In this document: positions 24,057 through 31,157 of the stretch, piece after piece | Layout: each line of letters opens with the position of its first letter | Numbering within the stretch: the stretch's first letter is position 1 | Assembly (NCBI GenBank): GCA_021786265.1 | Contig: JAJYNP010000260.1 | Coordinates: forward strand, 23,212-87,211 | DNA length: 64,000 nt | Source of the DNA: Chloroflexota bacterium | Lineage (GTDB): Bacteria > Chloroflexota > Limnocylindria > Limnocylindrales > CSP1-4 | Direction of reading: 5' to 3' | Position numbers and translations under genes: made by a program | The notes under the pieces: model-generated | The model's database searches: none | The model's input: the letters and a program-made list of their open reading frames with translations, nothing else | What the model was told of the DNA's origin: nothing

Positions 24057-24776
24057 CTATCCGCGGACACCGCCCCCGTGCGCCGCCGCGACGTCGCCGA
24101 TGATGGCGGCCAGCTCCCGCGGCCGCGACCACATCGGCCAGTGGCTCGTGGGCAGGTCCACCCAGGTGACGTTGCGCAGCTCCCGGAGGCCGGCCAGCCA
24201 CGGCCAGTCGTGGTCCCTAGCGTACGCCTGGTATTGCTCCGCCGTGTAGCCGGTGCAGATGATCGTGCTGGGGATGTCGAGGCGGGCGTCGTTGGTCAGC
24301 TCGGCGCCCTCGCGCAGGAGCGCGCCCGGCACCGGGACCGCGCGCCGGCGGAACGTCTCGAGCTGATCCTCGCTCAGCCCGTCGAGGTTCTCCTCGGCCG
24401 CGAGCTGGTCCCAGTCCAGTGGCCGCTCGACGCCGGCGAAGCCGGGATCCAGGGCACCCTTCCCGGGCGCCGTGTCGACATACACCATGGCGGCGATCCC
24501 GTCCGGTATCCGGTCGCTCGCCGCATACCCCGAGAAGCCGCTCGCGCTGTGGACCGCCAGGACGGCCGGCCGGCCCGCCGCCTCGACCGCCGCGCAGATC
24601 GCGTCGACGTGGTCAGCCAAGGTGATCGTGGAGCGGTCGGCGTCGGCCGCTTCGAGCCCGGGCAGCGTGATCGCGGTGACCTCGTGACCCTGGCCGCGCA
24701 GGATGCCCACCACTTCGTCCCACGCCCAGGCCCCAAGCCAGAACCCGGGAACCAGGATGATCGGTGCATTCGCCAT
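24057..24776 (-). CDS. Alpha/beta-hydrolase (MenH/salicylate-esterase-like)
   Basis: 239 residues from ATG 24776: IILVPGFWLGAWAWDEVV (oxyanion strand and HGFWLGAW-like motif), VLAVHSASGFSGYAASDRI (nucleophile Ser in HSAS), IICTGYTAEQY, and WVDLPTSHWPMWSRPREL (catalytic His). This is the plant-esterase-like subfamily common in soil bacteria. The longer frame to 24842 would translate the repeated motif shared with the ATPase promoter, so the shorter start is preferred. Convergent with the AlkZ-like gene. Confidence 0.88.
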   Translation of the reverse strand: MANAPIILVPGFWLGAWAWDEVVGILRGQGHEVTAITLPGLEAADADRSTITLADHVDAICAAVEAAGRPAVLAVHSASGFSGYAASDRIPDGIAAMVYVDTAPGKGALDPGFAGVERPLDWDQLAAEENLDGLSEDQLETFRRRAVPVPGALLREGAELTNDARLDIPSTIICTGYTAEQYQAYARDHDWPWLAGLRELRNVTWVDLPTSHWPMWSRPRELAAIIGDVAAAHGGGVRG

Positions 24777-24825
24777 CACTCGCCCCCGTGTGCGATGCCA
24801 TGGGCGACGTTCCGCGCCCGCCCGA

Positions 24826-24841
24826 TGATGCGCGACGATCA
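24826..24841 (-). promoter_or_regulatory. Third copy of the TGATGCGCGACsATCA motif
   Basis: TGATGCGCGACGATCA differs at one base from the two copies before the ATPase operon and lies about 50 nt before the hydrolase start, in the same orientation relative to the gene. Possible shared operator; function inferred from recurrence only. Confidence 0.45.
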
Positions 24842-24896
24842 TGCCGTGCGGTGACAGGAATCGCCCGTCTTCGCCTCGCGGGCGTCCATTCGCGTC

Positions 24897-25214
24897 CTAC
24901 CCGCCTTGCCGCCCCTCGCGCCGGAGCTGGGCACGCAGGCGGTCGAGCGCCCGCTGGGCGTAGGCCTCGCGGCGGTTCGCCACCCGCACGACTAGGACGA
25001 GCAGCCGGTCATCGTTCACCGGGTACAGCACGCGGTTGTCCCCGACGCGGATCCGGTACACGCCCTCCGGGATTCCCTCGAGACACCTGGCCCCCATCGG
25101 CCGCGGGTCGGAGGCCAGCGCCTCGATCGCCGCGACCACCGACCGCCGAGCGGCCCCCGGCAGCGCCTCGAGCTGGCGGACGGCCAATGGCAGGAACGCG
25201 ACGGCGTACGCCAC
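24897..25214 (-). CDS. RelE/ParE-superfamily toxin
   Basis: 105 residues from GTG 25214. AVAFLPLAVRQLEALPGAARRSVVAAI is the N-terminal strand and helical hairpin; GVYRIRVGDNRVLYPVNDDRLLVLVVRVANRREAY the sheet with RelE-type basic residues (R-x-R-x-GDNR-x-x-Y). It probably cleaves ribosome-bound mRNA. The C-terminal helix is longer than in short RelE proteins. The antitoxin gene ends 3 nt upstream. The same C-terminal sequence survives as a remnant at 17711. Confidence 0.92.
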   Translation of the reverse strand: MAYAVAFLPLAVRQLEALPGAARRSVVAAIEALASDPRPMGARCLEGIPEGVYRIRVGDNRVLYPVNDDRLLVLVVRVANRREAYAQRALDRLRAQLRREGRQGG

Positions 25215-25217
25215 GGT

Positions 25218-25496
25218 TTAGAGTCCGAGGCGCGCGCGGACTTCCTGCAGGGGGATGGGCCGTGCGTTCGCCGGATCTGCCAGGGCCTCTCGCACCGCCG
25301 CGAGATCGAGCTCGTCCTCCAGCGCGTCGAGCAGCGTGGCATCCGACGCGGGCACGAGCGCGGCGACCTCCTTGCCATGACGCACGAGCACGATCCGCTC
25401 GTGGCCATACGCCACGCGGTTCACGAGCTCGCTCAGCTCCTCGCGCGCCTCCGATACCCTGATGCTCGATCGGACCGGAACGTCATGTTCGTTCAT
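25218..25496 (-). CDS. Phd/YefM-type antitoxin of the RelE module
   Basis: 92 residues from ATG 25496. SSIRVSEAREELSELVNRVAYGHERIVLVRHGKEVAALVP is the Phd/YefM DNA-binding half; DALEDELDLAAVREALADP the toxin-binding half. The upstream in-frame extension to 25667 has no coding character and covers the promoter. It probably autoregulates through the GTAC repeats over the -10. Confidence 0.92.
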   Translation of the reverse strand: MNEHDVPVRSSIRVSEAREELSELVNRVAYGHERIVLVRHGKEVAALVPASDATLLDALEDELDLAAVREALADPANARPIPLQEVRARLGL

Positions 25497-25499
25497 TCT

Positions 25500-25534
25500 G
25501 TACAAAAGGTACGATCGGGCCGGTTCCCCGTCAA
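25500..25534 (-). promoter_or_regulatory. Promoter of the Phd/RelE module
   Basis: Reverse strand: -35 TTGACG (25529-25534), 17-bp spacer, -10 TACCTT (25506-25511), 9 nt, ATG. GTAC repeats flank the -10 (GTAC-CTTTT-GTAC), a candidate antitoxin site. Confidence 0.65.
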
Positions 25535-25562
25535 CGGGTCTCGAGATGCAACGCCGGGCGCG

Positions 25563-25578
25563 TGTGACTATCGTCACA
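25563..25578. promoter_or_regulatory. Perfect CRP/FNR-like site
   Basis: TGTGA-CTATCG-TCACA fits the CRP consensus (TGTGA-N6-TCACA) exactly. It lies between the divergent Phd/RelE and ABC-transporter operons, about 65 bp upstream of the transcript start predicted from the TACTGT box at 25624-25629, a typical class I activator distance. The cognate regulator is not in the window. Confidence 0.55.
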
Positions 25579-25726
25579 TGCAACGGGCGCTTCGGCACTG
25601 TCGGGCGCCGCCCGGCACGGCTGTACTGTCCCGAATCCGCGGAGACCCGGCCAGGGCGGCGCGCCAACGCTCCCGCCTGCGAGGGGGCCCGGTCCGCCGG
25701 ATTGCAGCCTCGACGGGAGGCCTGCC

Positions 25727-26641
25727 ATGACCCCGATCATCGAGACCGAGCGGCTGACCAGGTACTACGGCCGTCACCGCGGGATCGTGGACCTCGATCT
25801 CGCGGTGCAGGAGGGTGAGGTCTTCGGCTTCCTGGGCCCGAACGGCGCGGGGAAGACCACGACGATTCGCCTGCTCCTCGACCTCATCCGCCCCACCGGT
25901 GGGCGCGCCCGGGTCTTCGGCATCGAGACGTCGGCCGACCCGGCGTCCATCCACCGGCGGCTGGGGTACCTCCCGGGCGAGTTCGCCCTGTACGACCGGC
26001 TCACCGGCGGCCAGACGCTGGAGTACTTCGGGAACCTGCGCGGCGGCGTGGACGCGCGGTACCGCGCCGACCTGGTCGCGCGCTTCGACCTGGACCCCAC
26101 GCGCCGCTTCCGAGAGTACTCCAAGGGCAACAAGCAGAAGGTGGGCCTGATCGTCGCCCTCCAGCATCGCCCCGAGCTGCTCGTCCTCGACGAGCCCACG
26201 GCCGGCCTGGACCCGCTCGTCCAGCAGACGTTCTTCCAGCTCCTCCGCGAGACCGTGGCGGACGGCCGGACCGCGTTCCTCTCGTCGCACATCCTGTCCG
26301 AGGTCGAGAAGACGTGCGACCGGGTGGCGATCATCCGCGAGGGACGGCTCGTGGCGGTGGACCGCGTGGATGCGCTGCGGGACCTGGCCCACCACCAGGT
26401 GGAGCTGCGGTTCGCGGACGGCGCCCCCGCCGGGGCCTTTGCCGGCCTGCCCGGCGTGAGCGACGTCGTGGCCGAGGATCACACGCTCCGGCTGCGGGTC
26501 GCCGGGCCGATCACGCCCATCGTCCGCGCCGCCGCGCAGTACGACCTGGTCGACTTCGTCTCCCGCGAGCCGAGCCTCGAGGAGACGTTCCTCGCGCAGT
26601 ACGGCCGCGAGGCCGTCGAGGTGACCAACCATGGCCGTTGA
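25727..26641 (+). CDS. ABC transporter ATP-binding protein
   Basis: 304 residues. Walker A GPNGAGKTTT (residues 38-47), Q-loop region PGEFALYDRLTGGQTLEY, signature YSKGNKQKVGL (a degenerate LSGGQ common in DrrA/Nod-type export ATPases), Walker B LLVLDEPTAGLD, and H-loop SSHILSEVE. A C-terminal ~80-residue regulatory extension follows. It overlaps the permease start by 11 nt; together they form a likely drug/antibiotic-type exporter. Confidence 0.94.
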   Translation: MTPIIETERLTRYYGRHRGIVDLDLAVQEGEVFGFLGPNGAGKTTTIRLLLDLIRPTGGRARVFGIETSADPASIHRRLGYLPGEFALYDRLTGGQTLEYFGNLRGGVDARYRADLVARFDLDPTRRFREYSKGNKQKVGLIVALQHRPELLVLDEPTAGLDPLVQQTFFQLLRETVADGRTAFLSSHILSEVEKTCDRVAIIREGRLVAVDRVDALRDLAHHQVELRFADGAPAGAFAGLPGVSDVVAEDHTLRLRVAGPITPIVRAAAQYDLVDFVSREPSLEETFLAQYGREAVEVTNHGR

Positions 26642-28328
26642 GATCCGGCACGTGCCGGCGCACCCGGCCGTGCCCGCACCGCATGTCCCGCTGACCCGGC
26701 GCCTCTACGGCCTGGGGAGCGTCTTCGGCAAGACCGTCCGCGACTCGCGCCTGGCGGCCCTCCTCCTCGGCGGCCTCCTGGTCGTCCTGGTCGTCGGGGG
26801 TGGGATCGCGATGTCGTCCACGTACGGCACGCCCGAGACGCGCCGGGAGCTGGCGGCGCTGACGAGCAGCCTGCCGCCCGTGCTGCGCGGCCTGTACGGC
26901 AATCCCGTGGCCGTGGACACGCTCGGCGGCTTCATCTCCTGGCACTACGGCGCGTACCTCGCGCTCCTCTCGGGGTTGTGGTCCATCCTCGCCCTGTCGT
27001 CGACGCTCGCCGGCGAGGCCCGGAAGGGCAGCCTCGACTTCACGCTGGCCGCGCCGGGATCGCGGCGCGGCGTCGCCCTCGAGAAGCTCGCCGGCCACCT
27101 GGTCGCGCTGACGCTGGCGATGGTCGCCGTCGCGTTCACCGCCTGGCTGGTGGGCACGGTCGCCGCGACGCTGCCCGGGGACGCGATCGGCCCGGGGGCC
27201 GCGATCGCGTTCGCGCTGGGCGTGGGGCTGAAGGCCCTCGCGGCGGGATCGGTCGCGTTCGCCCTCGCGTCGTTCGTCGGGCGCGGGGCGGCCGCCGGCA
27301 TCGCAGGCGCGGTGATGCTCGGCGGGTACCTGATCACCAGCTACCGGACGGTCGTGCCCGCATTCGACACGCTGGCCATCGCGAGCTGGTTCGGGTGGAT
27401 GTACGACCACGTGCCACTCGCCGGCCGGTACGAGTGGGCCGGCGTGGGCCTCGCCCTCATCGTCTCGGTCGTTCTGCTCGCCGCCGGCATCGAGGCCTTC
27501 GCCCGGCGCGATGTCGCGATCATGGGCGGGCTGCAGATGGCCGGCCCCCCGCGCTTCACGCTGGGGCTCGGGGGCCCCGCCCGCCGCTCGTTCGGCGAGC
27601 TGGTCCCGGGCACCCTCGCCTGGGGCATGGGCCTGGGCCTCTACGGGATCGTCATGGCGGCGTCGGCTCGCGTGTTCTCGGAGGAGCTGCAGAAGTCGTC
27701 GAGCCTCGCCGACGCGGTGCGGCGCCTGGTGCCGACCGTGGACGTGACGACCACGACGGGCTTCCTGCAGTACGCGTTCGTCGATCTCGGGTTCATTCTC
27801 GTCGGTCTCGCGGCCGCGACACTCGTGGGGACGCGGTCGTCCGACGAGACGGCCCGTCGCCTGGAGATGCTCCTGGCGACCCCGCTGAGCCGCGTGTACT
27901 GGGCCGTCGCGAGCGCCGTTGCGCTGCTGGCAGCGATCGCGGTGGTCGTCGCGTTCCTCGCCGGTTCGGTCGCCTTCGGCGTCGGCTCGGCCGGCGAGGA
28001 TCTCGCGCAACCAGTCGCGGGGACGGTCGTGCTCGTGCTGTACGGCGCCGCCCTGGCCGGGATCGGGGTGGCCGTCGGCGGCCTGTTCGGGTCCTCGCTC
28101 GCCGCGCCGGCCGTGGCCGCCGTCGCGATCTGGACGCTCCTCGTCGACCTGCTCGCGCCCATGCTCCGGCTGCCGTCCTGGGTGAGCGAGCTCTCGCTCG
28201 CCGGCCACCTCGGCCAGCCGATGGTGGGTACATGGGACGCCTACGGGATGGCCGCGTGCGCCGTCCTGGCGGTCGGCGGCGTCGTCATCGGAGCGTGGGG
28301 CATGCACCGGAGGGACGTGAGTGGCTGA
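26631..28328 (+). CDS. ABC transporter permease (12-helix ABC-2 type)
   Basis: 565 residues with about twelve hydrophobic segments in two blocks (residues ~45-310 and ~325-560), the fused-permease layout of exporters annotated for polyketide antibiotics in actinobacteria and Chloroflexota. Duplication is visible in SLDFTLAAPGSRRGVALEK versus RLEMLLATPLSRVYWAV, the conserved cytoplasmic loop before helix 3 in each half. It overlaps both the ATPase gene and the ChrB-like gene, indicating one operon. Substrate unknown. Confidence 0.92.
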   Translation: MAVEIRHVPAHPAVPAPHVPLTRRLYGLGSVFGKTVRDSRLAALLLGGLLVVLVVGGGIAMSSTYGTPETRRELAALTSSLPPVLRGLYGNPVAVDTLGGFISWHYGAYLALLSGLWSILALSSTLAGEARKGSLDFTLAAPGSRRGVALEKLAGHLVALTLAMVAVAFTAWLVGTVAATLPGDAIGPGAAIAFALGVGLKALAAGSVAFALASFVGRGAAAGIAGAVMLGGYLITSYRTVVPAFDTLAIASWFGWMYDHVPLAGRYEWAGVGLALIVSVVLLAAGIEAFARRDVAIMGGLQMAGPPRFTLGLGGPARRSFGELVPGTLAWGMGLGLYGIVMAASARVFSEELQKSSSLADAVRRLVPTVDVTTTTGFLQYAFVDLGFILVGLAAATLVGTRSSDETARRLEMLLATPLSRVYWAVASAVALLAAIAVVVAFLAGSVAFGVGSAGEDLAQPVAGTVVLVLYGAALAGIGVAVGGLFGSSLAAPAVAAVAIWTLLVDLLAPMLRLPSWVSELSLAGHLGQPMVGTWDAYGMAACAVLAVGGVVIGAWGMHRRDVSG

Positions 28329-28980
28329 GGTCGTGGAAGCGGAGGGCGCCGGCGGGGCCGGGACGCGACCGGGAACGCGACCCGGGGCGCGCGCCGAGAC
28401 ACACGCCGGGACGGGGCCCGAACGGCGCCGCTGGCTCCTCCTCGTCTACCGCATCAAGGCCGAGTCGTCCGGCCGGCGCACCTACGTCTGGCGCCGGCTG
28501 CGGCAGCTGGGCGCGGTCTACCTCCAGCAGGCGGTCGCCGTGCTGCCCGACCGACCGGAGCTGCGGGAGGGCCTCGACCAGCTCGGCACCCGCATCCGGC
28601 AGACCGGCGGCGAGGCGTCGCTGCTTGAGACCACCTCGCCCTCGGAGGCATGGGAGGACGACCTCGTCGCGCGCTTCAACGCGGCCCGCGACGCGGAGTA
28701 CGAGGAGGTGATCGAGAGCGTCGAGCGCTACGAGGACGAGATCCGGCGGGAGACGCGCAAGAAACGCTTCCGGTTCGCGGAGCTGGAGGAGAGCGAGGCC
28801 GACTGGCAGAAGCTGCGCCAGTGGTTCGCCCGGACCACGGCGCGCGACTTCTTCGGCGCGGACGGCCGTCCGGCGGCGGAAGAGGCGCTCGCCCGGGGAC
28901 GGACGCTCCTCGACGGGTTCCGCCGGGAGGTGTACCGGGCCGAGGGGCTCGGGCCGGGTGGTGAGCCGGCCGGGTGGTGA
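28321..28980 (+). CDS. ChrB N-terminal-domain protein
   Basis: 219 residues from GTG 28321, overlapping the permease by 8 nt. Residues 35-200 match the ChrB N-terminal domain: RWLLLVYRIKAESSGRRTYVWRRLRQLGAVYLQQAVAVLP is diagnostic. In chromate-resistance operons ChrB acts as a chromate-responsive regulator; here the C-terminal ChrB domain and chrA are absent, so a regulatory or sensory role for the ABC exporter is inferred, not chromate resistance. The N-terminus is a low-complexity Gly/Thr/Arg stretch. Confidence 0.85.
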   Translation: MAEVVEAEGAGGAGTRPGTRPGARAETHAGTGPERRRWLLLVYRIKAESSGRRTYVWRRLRQLGAVYLQQAVAVLPDRPELREGLDQLGTRIRQTGGEASLLETTSPSEAWEDDLVARFNAARDAEYEEVIESVERYEDEIRRETRKKRFRFAELEESEADWQKLRQWFARTTARDFFGADGRPAAEEALARGRTLLDGFRREVYRAEGLGPGGEPAGW

Positions 28981-29049
28981 GGCGGCCCGGTGGTGAGCCG
29001 GCCCGGGGCCTTCGGCGCGTCCTCGCACACGGGGCAGAGCCTGACGACC

Positions 29050-29077
29050 TATACCCTTTCGGGCATATCATCTCGGC
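29050..29077 (+). promoter_or_regulatory. Promoter and operator of the XRE/nucleotidyltransferase pair
   Basis: -10 TATCAT (29066-29071) followed by 6 nt and the ATG at 29078; a -35 is only weakly present (CTGACG at 29041-29046, spacer 19). TAT-A-CCC-TTTC-GGG-C-ATA (29050-29067) is an imperfect palindrome next to and over the -10, a probable XRE operator. Confidence 0.6.
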
Positions 29078-29608
29078 ATGGCACCGCATCGGCCGTCCGC
29101 CCACCGGCTCGCGCCGGCGCGCGCGCTCGTCGCCAGGCGGCGGGCACTCGGTCTCTCCCAGGCCGAGGTCGCGCGCCGGATGGGTACGTCCCAGAAGGTG
29201 ATCTCCCGGCTCGAGGCGGGGGTCGTCGATCCGAGGGCCTCCACCCTGGAGCGCTGGGCGGTGGCCCTCGACGGCTCGCTCGGTTGGACCTTCGAGCCCG
29301 GAGGGCCGTCGGCCGTGCTGGCGGGCTTCGAGGACCTGCCGGGCTACCAGATCCTGTCGCGCGGCCTGGCCGACCTTGCCGCGAATCGCCTCACGCAGGA
29401 GGCGCTGGCAGTCGGGGTGGTCGCGCCGCGGTTGCGCGGTGACGGCCTGGCCGTGCCGGCGGCCCCGGTCGGATCGCCCAAGGACAGCCTGTGGGACCTG
29501 CTCGAGTCGGAGGTCGGCGCGGACGCCCACGCGCGGTACAACGCGATCATCGGCCGGCTGCTGTCGTTCGCGGCGGCCTACGAGGCACTCCGCGGGAGCC
29601 GGCCATGA
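29078..29608 (+). CDS. XRE-family antitoxin-like regulator
   Basis: 176 residues. Residues 15-65 form a lambda-repressor-type HTH (RALVARRRALGLSQAEVARRMGTSQKVISRLEAG then TLERWAVALDGSLGW). The remaining C-terminal domain is helical and not recognisable. Its stop overlaps the start of the nucleotidyltransferase-like gene, as in AbiE-like pairs. Confidence 0.85.
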   Translation: MAPHRPSAHRLAPARALVARRRALGLSQAEVARRMGTSQKVISRLEAGVVDPRASTLERWAVALDGSLGWTFEPGGPSAVLAGFEDLPGYQILSRGLADLAANRLTQEALAVGVVAPRLRGDGLAVPAAPVGSPKDSLWDLLESEVGADAHARYNAIIGRLLSFAAAYEALRGSRP

Positions 29609-30144
29609 GCATGCGGCCGCCTGCGGACGCGGGGCGCGTGCGCCGGTTCATGGAGTTCCTGGGTCGTCATGCCACTCGCGACGCCGTCGTCTACATGGCG
29701 GGCGGAGCGACGGCGGTCCTCGAAGGCTGGCGGGCCACGACGCGGGACATCGACCTGCGGATCGAGCCGGAGGCGGCTTCGGGTGCCCTCGGGGAGATCA
29801 TCGTCCGGGCGAAGGATGAGCTGCAGCTCAACGTCGAGTTCGCATCGCCGGTCGATTTCATGCCCGAGCTGCCCGGCTGGCGGGAGCGGTCGCCGTTCGT
29901 CGGCCGCCATGGCGCGCTCACGTTCCGGCACGTCGACTTCTACGCCCAGGCACTCGCCAAGGTGCAGCGCGACATCGAGCACGACGCCGACGATGTTGCT
30001 GCGATGCTCTCGCGCGGGCTCGTCTCTCGCGGACGCGCGTGGGAGCTGTACGAGGCGATCGTGCCTGCGCTGCCCCGGTTCCCGGTGATCGACGAGCCGT
30101 CCTTCCGTGCCCGCATGGAGCGTGCGTTCGGGCCCGCCGGATAG
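29605..30144 (+). CDS. Nucleotidyltransferase-fold protein (DUF6036/AbiEii-like)
   Basis: 179 residues. AVVYMAGGATAVLEGWRATTRDIDLRIEPE carries the GG-x-A then D-I-D nucleotidyltransferase motif of the DUF6036 group; YAQALAKVQRDIEHDADDVAAML gives the helical half. Together with the upstream XRE gene (4-nt overlap) it resembles a type IV-like toxin-antitoxin pair in which the nucleotidyltransferase is the toxin. Activity inferred from family only. Confidence 0.82.
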   Translation: MSMRPPADAGRVRRFMEFLGRHATRDAVVYMAGGATAVLEGWRATTRDIDLRIEPEAASGALGEIIVRAKDELQLNVEFASPVDFMPELPGWRERSPFVGRHGALTFRHVDFYAQALAKVQRDIEHDADDVAAMLSRGLVSRGRAWELYEAIVPALPRFPVIDEPSFRARMERAFGPAG

Positions 30145-30218
30145 CCGCCGCGCCGTTGAGGCACGCCATGCACGACGCGGCCTGCCGTGTGTGTCGACCG
30201 ATCGGTCATCATGCCCCT

Positions 30219-30848
30219 ATGAAGGTCGCCGAGGGCGTCCACCGCGTCGACGGCGTGCGCATCTCCAACGCCTACCTCGTGTCGGCTGACGACGGCCTGG
30301 TGCTCGTCGACACGGGGATCCCGGGCAACGCAAAGCGCATCCTCGCGTTCATCGAGCGGCTCGGCCACCGGCCCGACGAGCTCCGGGCGATCGTCCTCAC
30401 GCACTGGCACATCGACCACGTGGGCAGTGTCGCCGAGCTGCAGCGGCTGACGGGCGCGCCCGTCGCCATCCACGAGCTCGACGCCCCCGTGCTGGCGGGA
30501 CGGGAGCGGCCCGCGAAGGGGCGGCGCGCCATGGCCGTCATCACGTGGCTCTTCCGGCTCCGCCCGGTGACCGCCGACCTCCTGCTCCGCGACGGCGACC
30601 GCATCGGCGACCTCGAGGTGGTGCACGTGCCCGGGCACACCGCCGGCAGCATCGCCCTGCGCTGGGCCGACGGCGTGGTCTTCTCCGGCGATGCGCTCCT
30701 GGGCGACCGCCACGGCGGCATCCGGCTGCCAGATCCCGGCCTGTCGCTCGACCCGGTCCAGGCACGCACCTCGGCCCAGAAGATCAAGGCGCTGGGCTTC
30801 ACGCTGCTGCTCCCCGGGCACGGACGGCCGGCAACCCTGACGAGGTAG
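30219..30848 (+). CDS. Metallo-beta-lactamase-fold hydrolase
   Basis: 209 residues from ATG 30219. Metal-binding motifs are complete: LTHWHIDHVGS (HxHxDH), VHVPGHTAGSIAL (His), VFSGDALLGD (bridging Asp), LLLPGHGRPA (His). A compact glyoxalase-II-like hydrolase; substrate unknown. It contrasts with the truncated MBL remnant at 20482. Confidence 0.92.
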   Translation: MKVAEGVHRVDGVRISNAYLVSADDGLVLVDTGIPGNAKRILAFIERLGHRPDELRAIVLTHWHIDHVGSVAELQRLTGAPVAIHELDAPVLAGRERPAKGRRAMAVITWLFRLRPVTADLLLRDGDRIGDLEVVHVPGHTAGSIALRWADGVVFSGDALLGDRHGGIRLPDPGLSLDPVQARTSAQKIKALGFTLLLPGHGRPATLTR

Positions 30849-31157
30849 CACGGCGGCGGTGATCAGCCCCGCCGCGTGGGCTCGGCACCGTTCCCGCGTG
30901 GAATGCCGGTGACTGCCCGGCGGTCGCGAGCCAGGACTCCCGGGCCGCTCTCGATAAGAGCCGCGCTCGCGGCGATGGGACGGGGCATGACGCGAGCATC
31001 CGTGCAGGGTGTGACAGGTTGGGGGGAACGCGTCGATCTGTCTCGATTGACGAGCGAGTCAAGCCCACGACGGTGTAGCCTCGGTACGAGCCCGGCAGTG
31101 GGGGCTACTGGGGTCTGCGGGTGTTACCTACACAACCATTCGGAGCGAGGAAGCCAC
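30849..31157. other. Intergenic boundary of the low-GC NTPase island
   Basis: About 310 bases with GC falling toward the NTPase gene. It holds TTGAC-GAGCGA-GTCAA (31046-31061), an inverted repeat near the likely promoter, and a GAGGAAG Shine-Dalgarno just before 31158. No attachment site or tRNA was recognised. Confidence 0.4.

Noticed and set aside
28321..28980. Chromate-resistance operon
   Set aside because: Only the ChrB N-terminal domain is present, with no ChrA transporter; the neighbours are an ABC exporter.
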